Shown in pieces: positions 1 to 6,566 of a stretch of DNA of 6,566 nt; position 1 is the first letter of the stretch; every line of letters begins with the position of its first letter. The position numbers were made by a program, and so were the translations under genes. Source of the DNA: AC-32 sp045806105 (GTDB taxonomy: Bacteria > Actinomycetota > Thermoleophilia > Gaiellales > Gaiellaceae); contig JBJMJY010000044.1 in assembly GCA_045806105.1 (NCBI GenBank), forward strand, positions 1 through 6,566, written 5' to 3'. The notes under the pieces are model-generated. The model was not told the origin of the DNA, made no database searches, and saw only the letters and a list, made by a program, of their open reading frames with translations.

Positions 1-1017
1 TCGATCCCGGTCCGCGTGCTCCACACCCCCGGCCACCGGCCGGAGCACTGCTGCTTCCTCGTCGAGGGCCACCTGCTGACGGGCGACTCGCTGCTGATCG
101 GCGACGCGGCCAGGCCGGACCTCGCCGTCGAGGCCCGCGAGGGCGCCGAGGACCTCTTCCACTCGCTCGAGCGGCTGGCGGGTCTGCCGGGCGAGACCGA
201 GATCGACCCCGGCCATACCGGCGGCTCGCTCTGCGGCGCCGGTCTCAGCGGCGAGCGCGTCTCCACCCTGCAGGTCGAGCGGCTGGGCAACCAGGCGCTC
301 GCGATCGGCGACGTGCACGAGTTCGTCGCCCACTCCGCCGGGATCGCCGCGCCCCGCCCACCCACGGTCGAGCGTGTGGTCGCGCTGAACCGCGGGCCGT
401 TCCTCGCCGCGCAGCCGCCGCTGGAGCGGCTCGAGGCCGTGCAGGGGCAGCTGCTGGACGTGCGGCCGGCGGCGGCATACGCGGCGGGCCACGTGCACGG
501 CGCCGTCAACGTGCCGCTCGAGGGTTCTTCCGTCGGCACGAAGGCGGGCTTCGTGCTCGACCACGACACGCCGATCACGATCCACGCGCGCTCGGTCGAG
601 GAGGCCGAGGAGGGCGTGCGCCGGCTCCACGCCGTGGGGCTGTTGAACGTCGCGGGCTGGGTCGAGGAGCTCGACACGCCGGAGCGGGTCGAGCCGGTCG
701 GCCTCGAGGAGCTGGAGGCGCTGCTCGAGCAGGACGCGGTCGAGGTCGTCGACGTGCGCGAGAAGGACGAGCGCGATGAGGGTTACATCGCCGGCAGCCG
801 CCACATCCCGTACCGGCTCGTGCGGGCGTACCTGGACGAGCTGCGGAACGGGAAGCCGGTGGTGACGATCTGCTCGTCCGGCCCGCGCGCGGGTGTCGCC
901 GCCAGCGTGCTGGCCGCAGAAGGCGTCGACGCGCGGCCCGTGCTCGAGGGCGGGGTCGATGCGTGGCAGGAGCACGGGCACCCGCTCACCGCGTTCAGGC
1001 GCTGCGGCTCAGGCTGA
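1..1017 (+). CDS. MBL-fold / double rhodanese fusion, CstB-like persulfide dioxygenase-sulfurtransferase (5' partial)
   Basis: The reading frame is open to the left edge, so the true start and the first metal motif (HxHxDH) lie outside; a GTG at 16 falls inside the fold and is not the start. Seen: HTPGHRPEH (22-48) and TGDSLLIGD (79-105), which match the second histidine and the aspartate iron ligands of ETHE1-type persulfide dioxygenases, then PGHTGGSLCG (208-237). A first rhodanese domain starts near LLDVRPAAAY (from 451), but its active-site cysteine position is alanine (IHARS, codon 586-588). A second rhodanese (from about 745, VVDVRE) has an intact loop CSSGPRA with cysteine codon 871-873 and the closing motif EGGVDAW (946-966). 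This order, MBL then pseudo-rhodanese then active rhodanese, is that of staphylococcal CstB, which oxidises persulfides to sulfite and makes thiosulfate in the cytoplasm. That activity is inferred here. The alternative is a general MBL hydrolase with sulfurtransferase domains. Confidence 0.88.
   Translation, partial: SIPVRVLHTPGHRPEHCCFLVEGHLLTGDSLLIGDAARPDLAVEAREGAEDLFHSLERLAGLPGETEIDPGHTGGSLCGAGLSGERVSTLQVERLGNQALAIGDVHEFVAHSAGIAAPRPPTVERVVALNRGPFLAAQPPLERLEAVQGQLLDVRPAAAYAAGHVHGAVNVPLEGSSVGTKAGFVLDHDTPITIHARSVEEAEEGVRRLHAVGLLNVAGWVEELDTPERVEPVGLEELEALLEQDAVEVVDVREKDERDEGYIAGSRHIPYRLVRAYLDELRNGKPVVTICSSGPRAGVAASVLAAEGVDARPVLEGGVDAWQEHGHPLTAFRRCGSG
1009..1017. other. Convergent 3' overlap of the persulfide gene and the cyclase gene
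   Basis: The plus-strand stop TGA (1015-1017) lies inside the last codons of the minus-strand gene, whose own stop reads TCA on the plus strand at 1009-1011. The genes overlap tail to tail by 9 bp, leaving no intergenic terminator. Any transcription stop must sit inside the opposing gene or depend on Rho. Confidence 0.85.
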
Positions 1018-4000
1018 GGCGCGGCGCAGGGCCTCGCCCTCGGCGGCCCAGGCGCTCGCGCCGAGCCGGGCGAAGACGGGTAGCGCCAGCTCGAGCTGCC
1101 GGTCGGCCTCCGCGCGGTGGCCCTGGCGCACGAGCTCCCCGGCCGCGCGCAGCCGCCCGTGGGCCTCGTCGGGAACGGAACCGATGCCCGCGAAGACCTC
1201 GGCCGCCGCCGCGAGCTCGTTCGAAGCGATCAGCCGGGCGGCCTCGTGCCACGGCGTCGCGCCCAGCGCATCGTCGCGGAGGGCGGCGAGCACTTCCTCC
1301 TCGCGCCCGAGCTCCCGGAAGACCCAGGGAGCGACCGCGAGCTCGTGGGGCTGCCGAATGCCCGTCGCGTGCCAGACGTCCACCAGCTCGTCGGCGAGCG
1401 CGCTTGCCGCGGCGCGCTCGCCGATGGCCAGCGACGCTTGCGCTTCGTAGGCCAGCGACGGGTTGAGCGTCTGCGGATCCCTCGCCGGGCGCGACACCAA
1501 GGTGGCGCGGCGCGCCTCGGCGACTGCAGCTTCTCGCTCCCCGCGGGCCAGCAGGATCGCGGACTTGATGTTGCGGCAGGCGCCCTCCATGTAATGGCCC
1601 GACGCCTCGTCGATCCGCGCCAGGTAATCCGCGACCGTGGCGAGCGACTCCTCCCACCGCCCCTCCCAATGGGAGTGGAAGACGTGCTCTGCCTCCTGCC
1701 AGAGGATGAAGCTCGTCACGCCGAGCCGCCGCGCGAGGATGCGCCCCTGCTCGTGGAGCTCGCCCGCCCGCCGGAGATCGCCGAGCAGGACGTTCATCCA
1801 TGTGAGGTTCGCCGCCGCGGAGACCTCCTCGTACGAATGGACGGACGCCCCGACGGCCATCGCCTGCTCGAGATCCTGGATCCCGCCGGGATCGCCGCCG
1901 ACGACGCGTGAGACGCCGATCGTGTTGAGGTTTCGCGAGCGGACGGCCGCAAGTCCCAGCTCTTCCGCCAGCCGCAGCGATTCGGTCGCGAACGCGATCG
2001 CCCGCTCGAAGTCGTCCGCCATCATCACCGCCCGCGCGAATTCCTGCAGCACGAAGGCCTTCGCCGGCGACGGCCCGCGCGACTCGACGAGCTCGCGTGC
2101 CCGCTCGAGATGGCCCAACCCCCGGTCGCGATCGCCGCGGTTGAGCCAGACCCCGGCCATCCGGGCCTGCGCCTCGGCCGCCGCCTCGATCTTGCCGGCA
2201 CGGAGCAGGCCCTCGGTCGCCTCCGTCAGCACGGCGTCGTCGAGCGCGAGGTCGTCGACCCGGCTCCTCGCGTACGCCAGCAGCAGCTCGGGGCGCTCCT
2301 CGTCGTCCGGCGGCCACAGCTCGAGCGCGGCATCGTACAGGCGCGCCGCCGCGGGGAACGCACCGAGCGCGTAGGCGCGCCCTCCCGCGTCCCGAGCCGC
2401 GAGCCGGGCGCGCGCGACGAGCTCCGGTGGCTCGTCCGCGCCCGTGGCGCGGCGCAAGTCCAGCGCTTCGAGGTAGTGGTGCGCGAGCATCTCCGCGTGG
2501 TCCTCGGGGCGGCCGAGCGCCTCGATCCAGACCGCCGCCCGCTCGTGCCGCTCGGCCCGTGTGCTCCTCGGGATCTGGCCGTAGGCAACGTCGCGCACGA
2601 GCAGATGGCGAAAGGCGTACTCGTCCTCTCCGCCAACCGACGATCGCCGCTCCCGCCGCACGAACTCCTTGCGCTCGAGGGCATGCAACCGCTCGTCGCC
2701 CACGTCGCGCTCGATGCCGCCGATCGCCCGCGCGGCGCCGGCCCAGAAGACCTTCCCGAGCACCGATGCGTCCTGGAGCAACTGCTTCTCGTCGGGAGGG
2801 AGCCCGTCGAGCCGCGCGGCGATGATCCCCTGGACGTTCTCGGGGAGGGGGAGCTCCTCGTGCCTCCCCACCTCGGCGAGCAGGCGCGCGAACTGCTCCG
2901 CGTAGAGCGGATTTCCACCCGCGCGCGCAAGCAGCGTCGTCTGCACCTCGGCGGGGAGCACCGATCGCTGCAGGAGACTCCCGAGCAGGCGCGCGGTCTC
3001 CTGCTCCGAGAGCGGGGAGATGGACAACGTCAAGGCGTTCGGCTTGCCGCCGCCCCAGCCGGGCCGCCGCTCGAGCAGCTCCGGGCGCGCGGTGCAGATG
3101 ACGAGCAGTGGGACGCCCGCGCTCCAGTCGACGAGGTGGTCGACGAAGTCGAGCAGGTCATCGTCGGCCCAGTGGAGATCCTCGAACACAAGGACCGTCG
3201 GATGGGTGTCGGCGAGGCCCTCGAAGAACTGCCGCCAGGCCCCGAAGCGCTCGGCCCGGTCGCCGCCGGCGTCACCGTCGGCTGTGAGGCCGATCAGCGG
3301 CCGGAGGTTCTCGAGCAGCCGCTCGGCGCCCTCGACGTGCAGGCCCGCGAGTGTCTCGGCCAGCTTTCGCTCGGCATCCGCCGGCGAGTCGGTGTCGAGG
3401 ATGCCGGCGTGCGCCTTCGCCATCTCCGCGAGCGCCCAGTAGGTGATCCCCTCCCCGTAGGGCAGCGAGCGTCCCTGCCGCCAGAAGATGAGCTCCTCCT
3501 CGGCATCCGCGACGCGCGAGAGCTCGTAGACCAGGCGGCTCTTGCCGATCCCGGGGACGCCGACGAGCGTGACGAGCTGGGCCGCGCGCTCCTCGCGGGA
3601 GCGGCCGAGCGCATCGGTCAGGAAATCCAGCTCGCGGCGGCGCCCGACGAACGCGGCGCCGGTCTGCACGACGTCCACGCCGAAGCGCGATCGCGCTTCG
3701 CGCGCCTCCCAGACTTGCACTGGCTCCGCCTTTCCCTTTGCCTCGACCGGCTCGACCTCGCGGTAGTCGATGCGCTGCCGGGTCGCGCGGTAGGTCGTCT
3801 CGTCCACGAGCACGCCGTCGACCGGCGCCGCGCTCTGGAGCCGGGCCGCCGTGTTGACGACATCGCCGGCCACCATCCCTTCGCCTTCTGAGGGCGACGC
3901 GCCGAGCGTGACCAGTGCCTCGCCCGTCGTCACCGCAACGCGCACCTGGAGACGCCCGTCCTCGACGATCGCGTCCCGGATCGCGAGCCCCGCCCGCACC

Positions 4001-4320
4001 GCGCGCTCGGGGTCGTCCTCGTGCGCGACCGGAGCGCCGAACACGGCCATTACGGCATCGCCGATGAACTTCTCGACCGTACCTCCATGGCGCTCGAGCT
4101 CGCTGCGGAGGCGCGCGTAGTAAGGCGAGAGCGTGGCCCGCACGTCCTCAGGGTCGAGCTTCTCGGCGCGCGAGGTGAAGCCGACGAGGTCGGCGAAGAG
4201 CACCGAGACGACCTTTCGTTCCTCGCGTGTCTCCCGGGGCGCTTCGAGCCGCGCGCCGCACGCGGAGCAGAAGCGCGCGTCGTCCGCGTTCTCCCGCCCG
4301 CACTCCGGACAGACGAGCAT
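1009..4320 (-). CDS. Zinc ribbon - class III adenylate/guanylate cyclase - AAA/STAND ATPase - TPR-like protein
   Basis: This 1103-residue protein starts at ATG 4318-4320 and ends at TGA 1009-1011. Residues 4-21 form a CPxCG...CSACG zinc ribbon. Residues about 36-205 are a class III cyclase domain: FADLVGFT (metal Asp44), KFIGDAVMAVFG (Lys84, metal Asp88) and GDVVNTAAR (Asn156 and Arg160, the transition-state pair). Residues about 222-470 are a P-loop ATPase of the AAA_16 type, with FVGRRRELDFL, Walker A GVPGIGKS (254-261) and Walker B VLVFEDLHWAD (376-386). From about residue 640 to the end the sequence is alanine- and leucine-rich and helical, consistent with degenerate TPR repeats; no signal peptide or membrane segment is seen. 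Such proteins are frequent in actinobacteria and are thought to be cytoplasmic signal integrators. Making cAMP or cGMP is plausible from the residues but unproven. It begins 4 bp after the dehydratase stop with no clear Shine-Dalgarno sequence, which suggests translational coupling. Confidence 0.93.
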   Translation of the reverse strand: MLVCPECGRENADDARFCSACGARLEAPRETREERKVVSVLFADLVGFTSRAEKLDPEDVRATLSPYYARLRSELERHGGTVEKFIGDAVMAVFGAPVAHEDDPERAVRAGLAIRDAIVEDGRLQVRVAVTTGEALVTLGASPSEGEGMVAGDVVNTAARLQSAAPVDGVLVDETTYRATRQRIDYREVEPVEAKGKAEPVQVWEAREARSRFGVDVVQTGAAFVGRRRELDFLTDALGRSREERAAQLVTLVGVPGIGKSRLVYELSRVADAEEELIFWRQGRSLPYGEGITYWALAEMAKAHAGILDTDSPADAERKLAETLAGLHVEGAERLLENLRPLIGLTADGDAGGDRAERFGAWRQFFEGLADTHPTVLVFEDLHWADDDLLDFVDHLVDWSAGVPLLVICTARPELLERRPGWGGGKPNALTLSISPLSEQETARLLGSLLQRSVLPAEVQTTLLARAGGNPLYAEQFARLLAEVGRHEELPLPENVQGIIAARLDGLPPDEKQLLQDASVLGKVFWAGAARAIGGIERDVGDERLHALERKEFVRRERRSSVGGEDEYAFRHLLVRDVAYGQIPRSTRAERHERAAVWIEALGRPEDHAEMLAHHYLEALDLRRATGADEPPELVARARLAARDAGGRAYALGAFPAAARLYDAALELWPPDDEERPELLLAYARSRVDDLALDDAVLTEATEGLLRAGKIEAAAEAQARMAGVWLNRGDRDRGLGHLERARELVESRGPSPAKAFVLQEFARAVMMADDFERAIAFATESLRLAEELGLAAVRSRNLNTIGVSRVVGGDPGGIQDLEQAMAVGASVHSYEEVSAAANLTWMNVLLGDLRRAGELHEQGRILARRLGVTSFILWQEAEHVFHSHWEGRWEESLATVADYLARIDEASGHYMEGACRNIKSAILLARGEREAAVAEARRATLVSRPARDPQTLNPSLAYEAQASLAIGERAAASALADELVDVWHATGIRQPHELAVAPWVFRELGREEEVLAALRDDALGATPWHEAARLIASNELAAAAEVFAGIGSVPDEAHGRLRAAGELVRQGHRAEADRQLELALPVFARLGASAWAAEGEALRRASA
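3681..3700. repeat. Perfect 20-bp palindrome inside the cyclase gene
   Basis: Every base pairs with its partner across the centre; the core is GCGCGATCGCGC, flanked by CGAA on the left and TTCG on the right. It falls in the linker between the cyclase and ATPase domains and encodes roughly residues 207-213 (REARSRF). It could be a protein-binding site or a local RNA/DNA hairpin, or simply a consequence of GC-rich codon choice. No second copy was noticed in the window. Confidence 0.6.
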
Positions 4321-4324
4321 CGGC

Positions 4325-5494
4325 CTAGCGCAGCCGCTCGACGGTGTAGCCGAGGCTGCGCAGGGTCTCCAGCAGCACCGCGCAGTGGTGCTCGTCGCGC
4401 ATCGCCAGCGTGAGCTCGATCTCGCTCTCGTAGACCGGTACGTCCATGCCCTCGCGATGGTGGTCGACCGAGATCACGTTCCCGCGCTCCTGCGCGACAA
4501 GCTGCAGCAGCTTGAGCAGCTCGCCGGGGCGGTCCTGGACGCGGCTGCGCAGGACGAGGTAACGGCCGGCGTTGGTCAGCCCGTGTCGCATGACCGAGAT
4601 CAGCACCGTCGGGTCGATGTTGCCGCCTGAGAGGAGCGCGACCGCCGGGCCCTCTCCACCCGCCTTGCCCGCGACCAGCGCCGCGACGCCGACCGCGCCC
4701 GCTCCCTCGACGACGAGCTTCGAGCGCTCGAGCAGCAACACGATCGCCTCGACGATCTCGTCGTCGGTCACCGAGACCAGGTCGTCGAGCACATCCTCGA
4801 GGATGGCGCCGGTCGTCTCGCCGACCTGCTTGACCGCGATCCCGTCGGCGATGGTCGGCCCCTCGAGCCCGGCCTGCACCCCGACGATCCGGATCCCCGG
4901 CTTTACCGCCCGCAGCGCCAGCGCGATGCCGGACGCGAGGCCACCGCCTCCGACCGGGAGCACGACCGTCTCGGCGCCCGGAACCTGCTCGGCCAGCTCG
5001 AGCCCGATCGTTCCCTGGCCCGCGATCACCCTCTCGTCCTCGTAGGGGTGGACGAAGGTCGCGCCGGTGTTCTCCGCGTGCTTCAACGCCGCCGCCAGCG
5101 CGTCCTCGAAGAGCGCGCCGACGAGCTCCGCGGTCGCGCCGTAGGTCTTCGTCGGCTCGACCTTCGCCATCGGCGCGTCCTGCGGCATGAAGACCGTCGC
5201 CTTCACGCCCTCCTCGCGCGCAGCCCAGGCGACCGCCTGGCCGTGGTTGCCCGCGCTCGCCGCCACGACGCCGGCGCGCCGCTCCTTGTCGGAGAGCGTC
5301 GCGATCTTGTTCACCGCGCCGCGCACCTTGAACGAGCCGGTGCGCTGCAGGTTCTCGGTCTTCAGCCAGACCTCGCGGCCGAGCCGCGTCGACAGCGTCT
5401 CGGTGCCGTAGACCGGCGTCTCGCGTGCGACCCCCTCGAGGCGCGCCCGCGCCTCTTGGATCTCGCTAAGGCCCGGCGCCGTCTTCGTCTTCAA
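4325..5494 (-). CDS. ilvA: Threonine dehydratase (threonine ammonia-lyase), PLP-dependent, with C-terminal ACT domain
   Basis: This 389-residue enzyme should convert L-threonine to 2-oxobutyrate and ammonia in the cytoplasm, feeding isoleucine synthesis or propionyl-CoA formation. Seen: TGSFKVRGA with the PLP-binding Lys56, SAGNHGQ (80-86), the phosphate-binding loop GGGGLASG (182-189), VEGAGA (262-267) and SGGNID (289-294). Residues about 311-389 (VQDRPGELLKLL, NVISVDHHREG, a final LRSLGY strand) form one ACT-like domain, the medium-length form of about 400 residues rather than the roughly 500-residue biosynthetic IlvA with two such regions. The chosen start is TTG (5492-5494), supported by a GAGGTG ribosome site 7 bases upstream; a stop in this frame just upstream of that site rules out a longer form. 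It overlaps the end of meaB by 29 bp. The symbol is provisional, because biosynthetic and catabolic (tdcB) roles cannot be told apart here; serine dehydratase or racemase side activity is possible. Confidence 0.93.
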   Translation of the reverse strand: MKTKTAPGLSEIQEARARLEGVARETPVYGTETLSTRLGREVWLKTENLQRTGSFKVRGAVNKIATLSDKERRAGVVAASAGNHGQAVAWAAREEGVKATVFMPQDAPMAKVEPTKTYGATAELVGALFEDALAAALKHAENTGATFVHPYEDERVIAGQGTIGLELAEQVPGAETVVLPVGGGGLASGIALALRAVKPGIRIVGVQAGLEGPTIADGIAVKQVGETTGAILEDVLDDLVSVTDDEIVEAIVLLLERSKLVVEGAGAVGVAALVAGKAGGEGPAVALLSGGNIDPTVLISVMRHGLTNAGRYLVLRSRVQDRPGELLKLLQLVAQERGNVISVDHHREGMDVPVYESEIELTLAMRDEHHCAVLLETLRSLGYTVERLR

Positions 5495-6455
5495 GCTTGA
5501 ACACCTCTCTCATGATCTCCCGAACTGCCGTCAGGGGGTCCAGCTTCCGTGACTGCACCTCGTCGAGCAAGCGGCGCAGCGCCTCGTCTCCGGCCACCGC
5601 GCGCTCGAGGTGCGCCTTCGCGCGCGCGGACGCGACCGCGAAGACCTCGCCCGCGAGGTTCTCGCGGCGGCGCTGCTCGAGCCGGCCGTCGCTCTCCAGG
5701 AACGCGCGGTGCGCCTCGACCTGCTCCCACAGCTCCGCGACGTTCTCGCCGCGCATCGCCTCCGTCAGGACGATCGGCGGCTTCCACGCGCGCTCGGTGT
5801 CGAGCGAGAGCACCGAGCGCACCTCGTTCAGCATCGTCTTCGCCGCCGGGTGGTCCAGCTTGTTGATCGCGATCACGTCGGGGATCTCCATGATCCCGGC
5901 CTTCAGCGCCTGGATCGAATCGCCCGAGCCGGGCATCAGCGCGAGCACGACGGTGTCCGCGATCGAGAGCACCCCGACCTCGCTCTGTCCCGTCCCGACC
6001 GTCTCGAGGAAGACGACGTCCTTGCCGGCTGCGTCGAGCACGAGCAGCGCCTGCAACGTCGTCTCCGACAGGCCACCGGGGTGACCGCGTGTGCCCATCG
6101 AGCGAATGAAGACCTCCGGGTCGAGGAAGTGGTCGGTCAGCCGGATCCGGTCGCCGAGCAGGGCACCCTGGGTGAACGGGCTGGAAGGGTCGACCGAGAT
6201 GACGCCGACCTTCTCGTCCCGGCCGCGAGCGAGGCGCACGAGCGACGACACGAGCGTCGACTTCCCCACGCCGGGGGGACCGGTCACGCCGACGGCGTGG
6301 GCGTGTCCGGTTTCCGGATAGAGGTCGGACACGACCTCGTAGGCGAGCGGGTCACCGTTCTCGACGAGCGTGATCGCACGGGCGAGTGCGCGCGGATCGC
6401 CGCCGCGGACGCCTGCTCCTAGCGTCTCGCGCGTCCAGTCACGGCGTCCGGCCAC
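5466..6455 (-). CDS. meaB: Methylmalonyl-CoA mutase-associated GTPase MeaB (ArgK family)
   Basis: This 329-residue cytoplasmic G3E-family GTPase matches the usual MeaB length. MeaB binds methylmalonyl-CoA mutase, gates loading of adenosylcobalamin and protects the mutase from inactivation. Seen: Walker A GPPGVGKST (59-67), the family signature DPSSPFTQGALLGDR (89-103), RSMGTRGHPGGLS (118-130), the switch II motif ETVGTGQSE (151-159) and the guanine-specificity motif NKLD (198-201). The C-terminal stretch from about residue 245 is charged and helical, as expected for the dimerisation arm. The start is GTG (6453-6455); no ATG, GTG or TTG codon lies upstream in frame inside the window, and there is no good Shine-Dalgarno sequence, so coupling to the gene 11 bp upstream is likely. 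No mutase gene is present in the window. Thr155 stands where valine is common (ETVGVGQSE), which looks like mild variation. Confidence 0.95.
   Translation of the reverse strand: MAGRRDWTRETLGAGVRGGDPRALARAITLVENGDPLAYEVVSDLYPETGHAHAVGVTGPPGVGKSTLVSSLVRLARGRDEKVGVISVDPSSPFTQGALLGDRIRLTDHFLDPEVFIRSMGTRGHPGGLSETTLQALLVLDAAGKDVVFLETVGTGQSEVGVLSIADTVVLALMPGSGDSIQALKAGIMEIPDVIAINKLDHPAAKTMLNEVRSVLSLDTERAWKPPIVLTEAMRGENVAELWEQVEAHRAFLESDGRLEQRRRENLAGEVFAVASARAKAHLERAVAGDEALRRLLDEVQSRKLDPLTAVREIMREVFKLEDEDGAGP
5502..5507 (-). promoter_or_regulatory. Ribosome binding site for the threonine dehydratase
   Basis: On the minus strand the hexamer GAGGTG, a strong match to the anti-Shine-Dalgarno sequence, sits 7 bases before the TTG at 5492-5494. 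It lies inside the last codons of meaB. It decides the dehydratase start in favour of TTG and shows that the 29-bp overlap is real. Confidence 0.75.
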
Positions 6456-6466
6456 GAGGGCAGATG

Positions 6467-6566
6467 CTACGCGGCCTGCTGGCGGGGCAGCTCGGCCTCC
6501 GCCGGGATGCCGCGCGAGAGCACGAGCGCCGTGAATCCACCGGCACCGAGCAGGGCCGCCGCCACC
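6467..6566 (-). CDS. C-terminal end of a probable membrane protein, possibly an MFS-type transporter (partial)
   Basis: The last 32 codons of a gene entering from the right edge are visible, ending at TAG (6467-6469). The peptide begins VAAALLGAGGFTALVLSRG, a hydrophobic run of transmembrane length, followed by a short polar tail ending LPRQQAA. A final transmembrane helix with a short cytoplasmic tail is typical of MFS transporters, but too little is visible to name a family. Third-position GC bias supports this frame over the other open frame on the same strand. The gap to the meaB start is 11 bp, so the two are probably co-transcribed. Confidence 0.55.
   Translation of the reverse strand, partial: VAAALLGAGGFTALVLSRGIPAEAELPRQQAA

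Noticed and set aside
1039..1065. A hairpin (CTCGGCG / CGCCGAG) just after the plus-strand stop, as a possible terminator
   Set aside because: It has a 13-base loop, lies inside the opposing gene and has no following T-tract; stems of this size are expected by chance at this GC content.
1117..1911. A 264-codon plus-strand open frame just downstream of the persulfide gene
   Set aside because: It lies antisense to the TPR-like region of the cyclase protein, with no motif and shadow-type composition.
995..2317. A 440-codon minus-strand open frame in another phase within the cyclase gene
   Set aside because: It is extremely Arg/Gly/Ala-rich with no domain, and lies wholly within or across the end of the real gene; it is a GC-bias shadow.
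2110..3891. A 593-codon open frame on the plus strand, antisense to the cyclase gene
   Set aside because: It mirrors the codon phase of a real GC-rich gene. Its translation is Arg/Leu/Pro/Ala-rich with no recognisable motif, while the opposite strand encodes clear cyclase and ATPase motifs over the same bases.
5864..5875. A 12-bp palindrome TGATCGCGATCA in meaB
   Set aside because: It encodes part of the conserved VIAINK stretch, is short, and is readily explained by codon usage.
5610..6422. A 270-codon plus-strand open frame opposite meaB
   Set aside because: It is antisense to an unmistakable MeaB and has Arg/His/Asp-rich low-information composition, with no family motif.

Overview
The window is very GC-rich and densely coding, uses GTG and TTG starts freely, and carries gene families common in actinobacteria: a cyclase/ATPase/TPR protein, MeaB, and an MBL-rhodanese fusion. 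It most likely comes from a high-GC actinobacterial chromosome. A deep-branching group such as Thermoleophilia would fit, but that is an impression from protein style; no marker gene is present to prove it.

Layout. Bases 1-1017 (+) hold the 3' part of a sulfur-metabolism gene. It has a metallo-beta-lactamase half resembling persulfide dioxygenase, then a rhodanese domain without its cysteine, then an intact rhodanese domain, which is the CstB-like arrangement. Everything else lies on the minus strand and reads from right to left as one probable operon: the 3' end of a gene for a probable membrane protein (6467-6566), the GTPase gene meaB (5466-6455), a threonine dehydratase (4325-5494), and a 1103-residue protein with a zinc ribbon, a class III nucleotide cyclase domain, an AAA/STAND-type ATPase and a helical repeat region (1009-4320). 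The operon junctions are +11 bp, a 29-bp overlap, and +4 bp. The last operon gene meets the plus-strand gene tail to tail with a 9-bp overlap. The only bases outside genes are 4321-4324 and 6456-6466, so no gene-free stretch needs explaining, and no tRNA, rRNA, CRISPR, insertion sequence or convincing intrinsic terminator was seen.

How the genes may work together. Threonine dehydratase makes 2-oxobutyrate, which can go to isoleucine or, through propionyl-CoA and methylmalonyl-CoA, to the B12-dependent methylmalonyl-CoA mutase that MeaB protects. The tight meaB-dehydratase overlap therefore makes sense as a propionyl-CoA/threonine catabolism unit. The coupled cyclase-ATPase could be a signalling or regulatory component, but its ligand and output cannot be read from the sequence. 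The opposing persulfide gene looks unrelated.

I see no clearly new system. The points most worth a second look are the cyclase/ATPase/TPR protein with its atypical substrate-specifying position, the meaB-dehydratase coupling, the inactive middle rhodanese domain, and a perfect 20-bp palindrome inside the cyclase gene.
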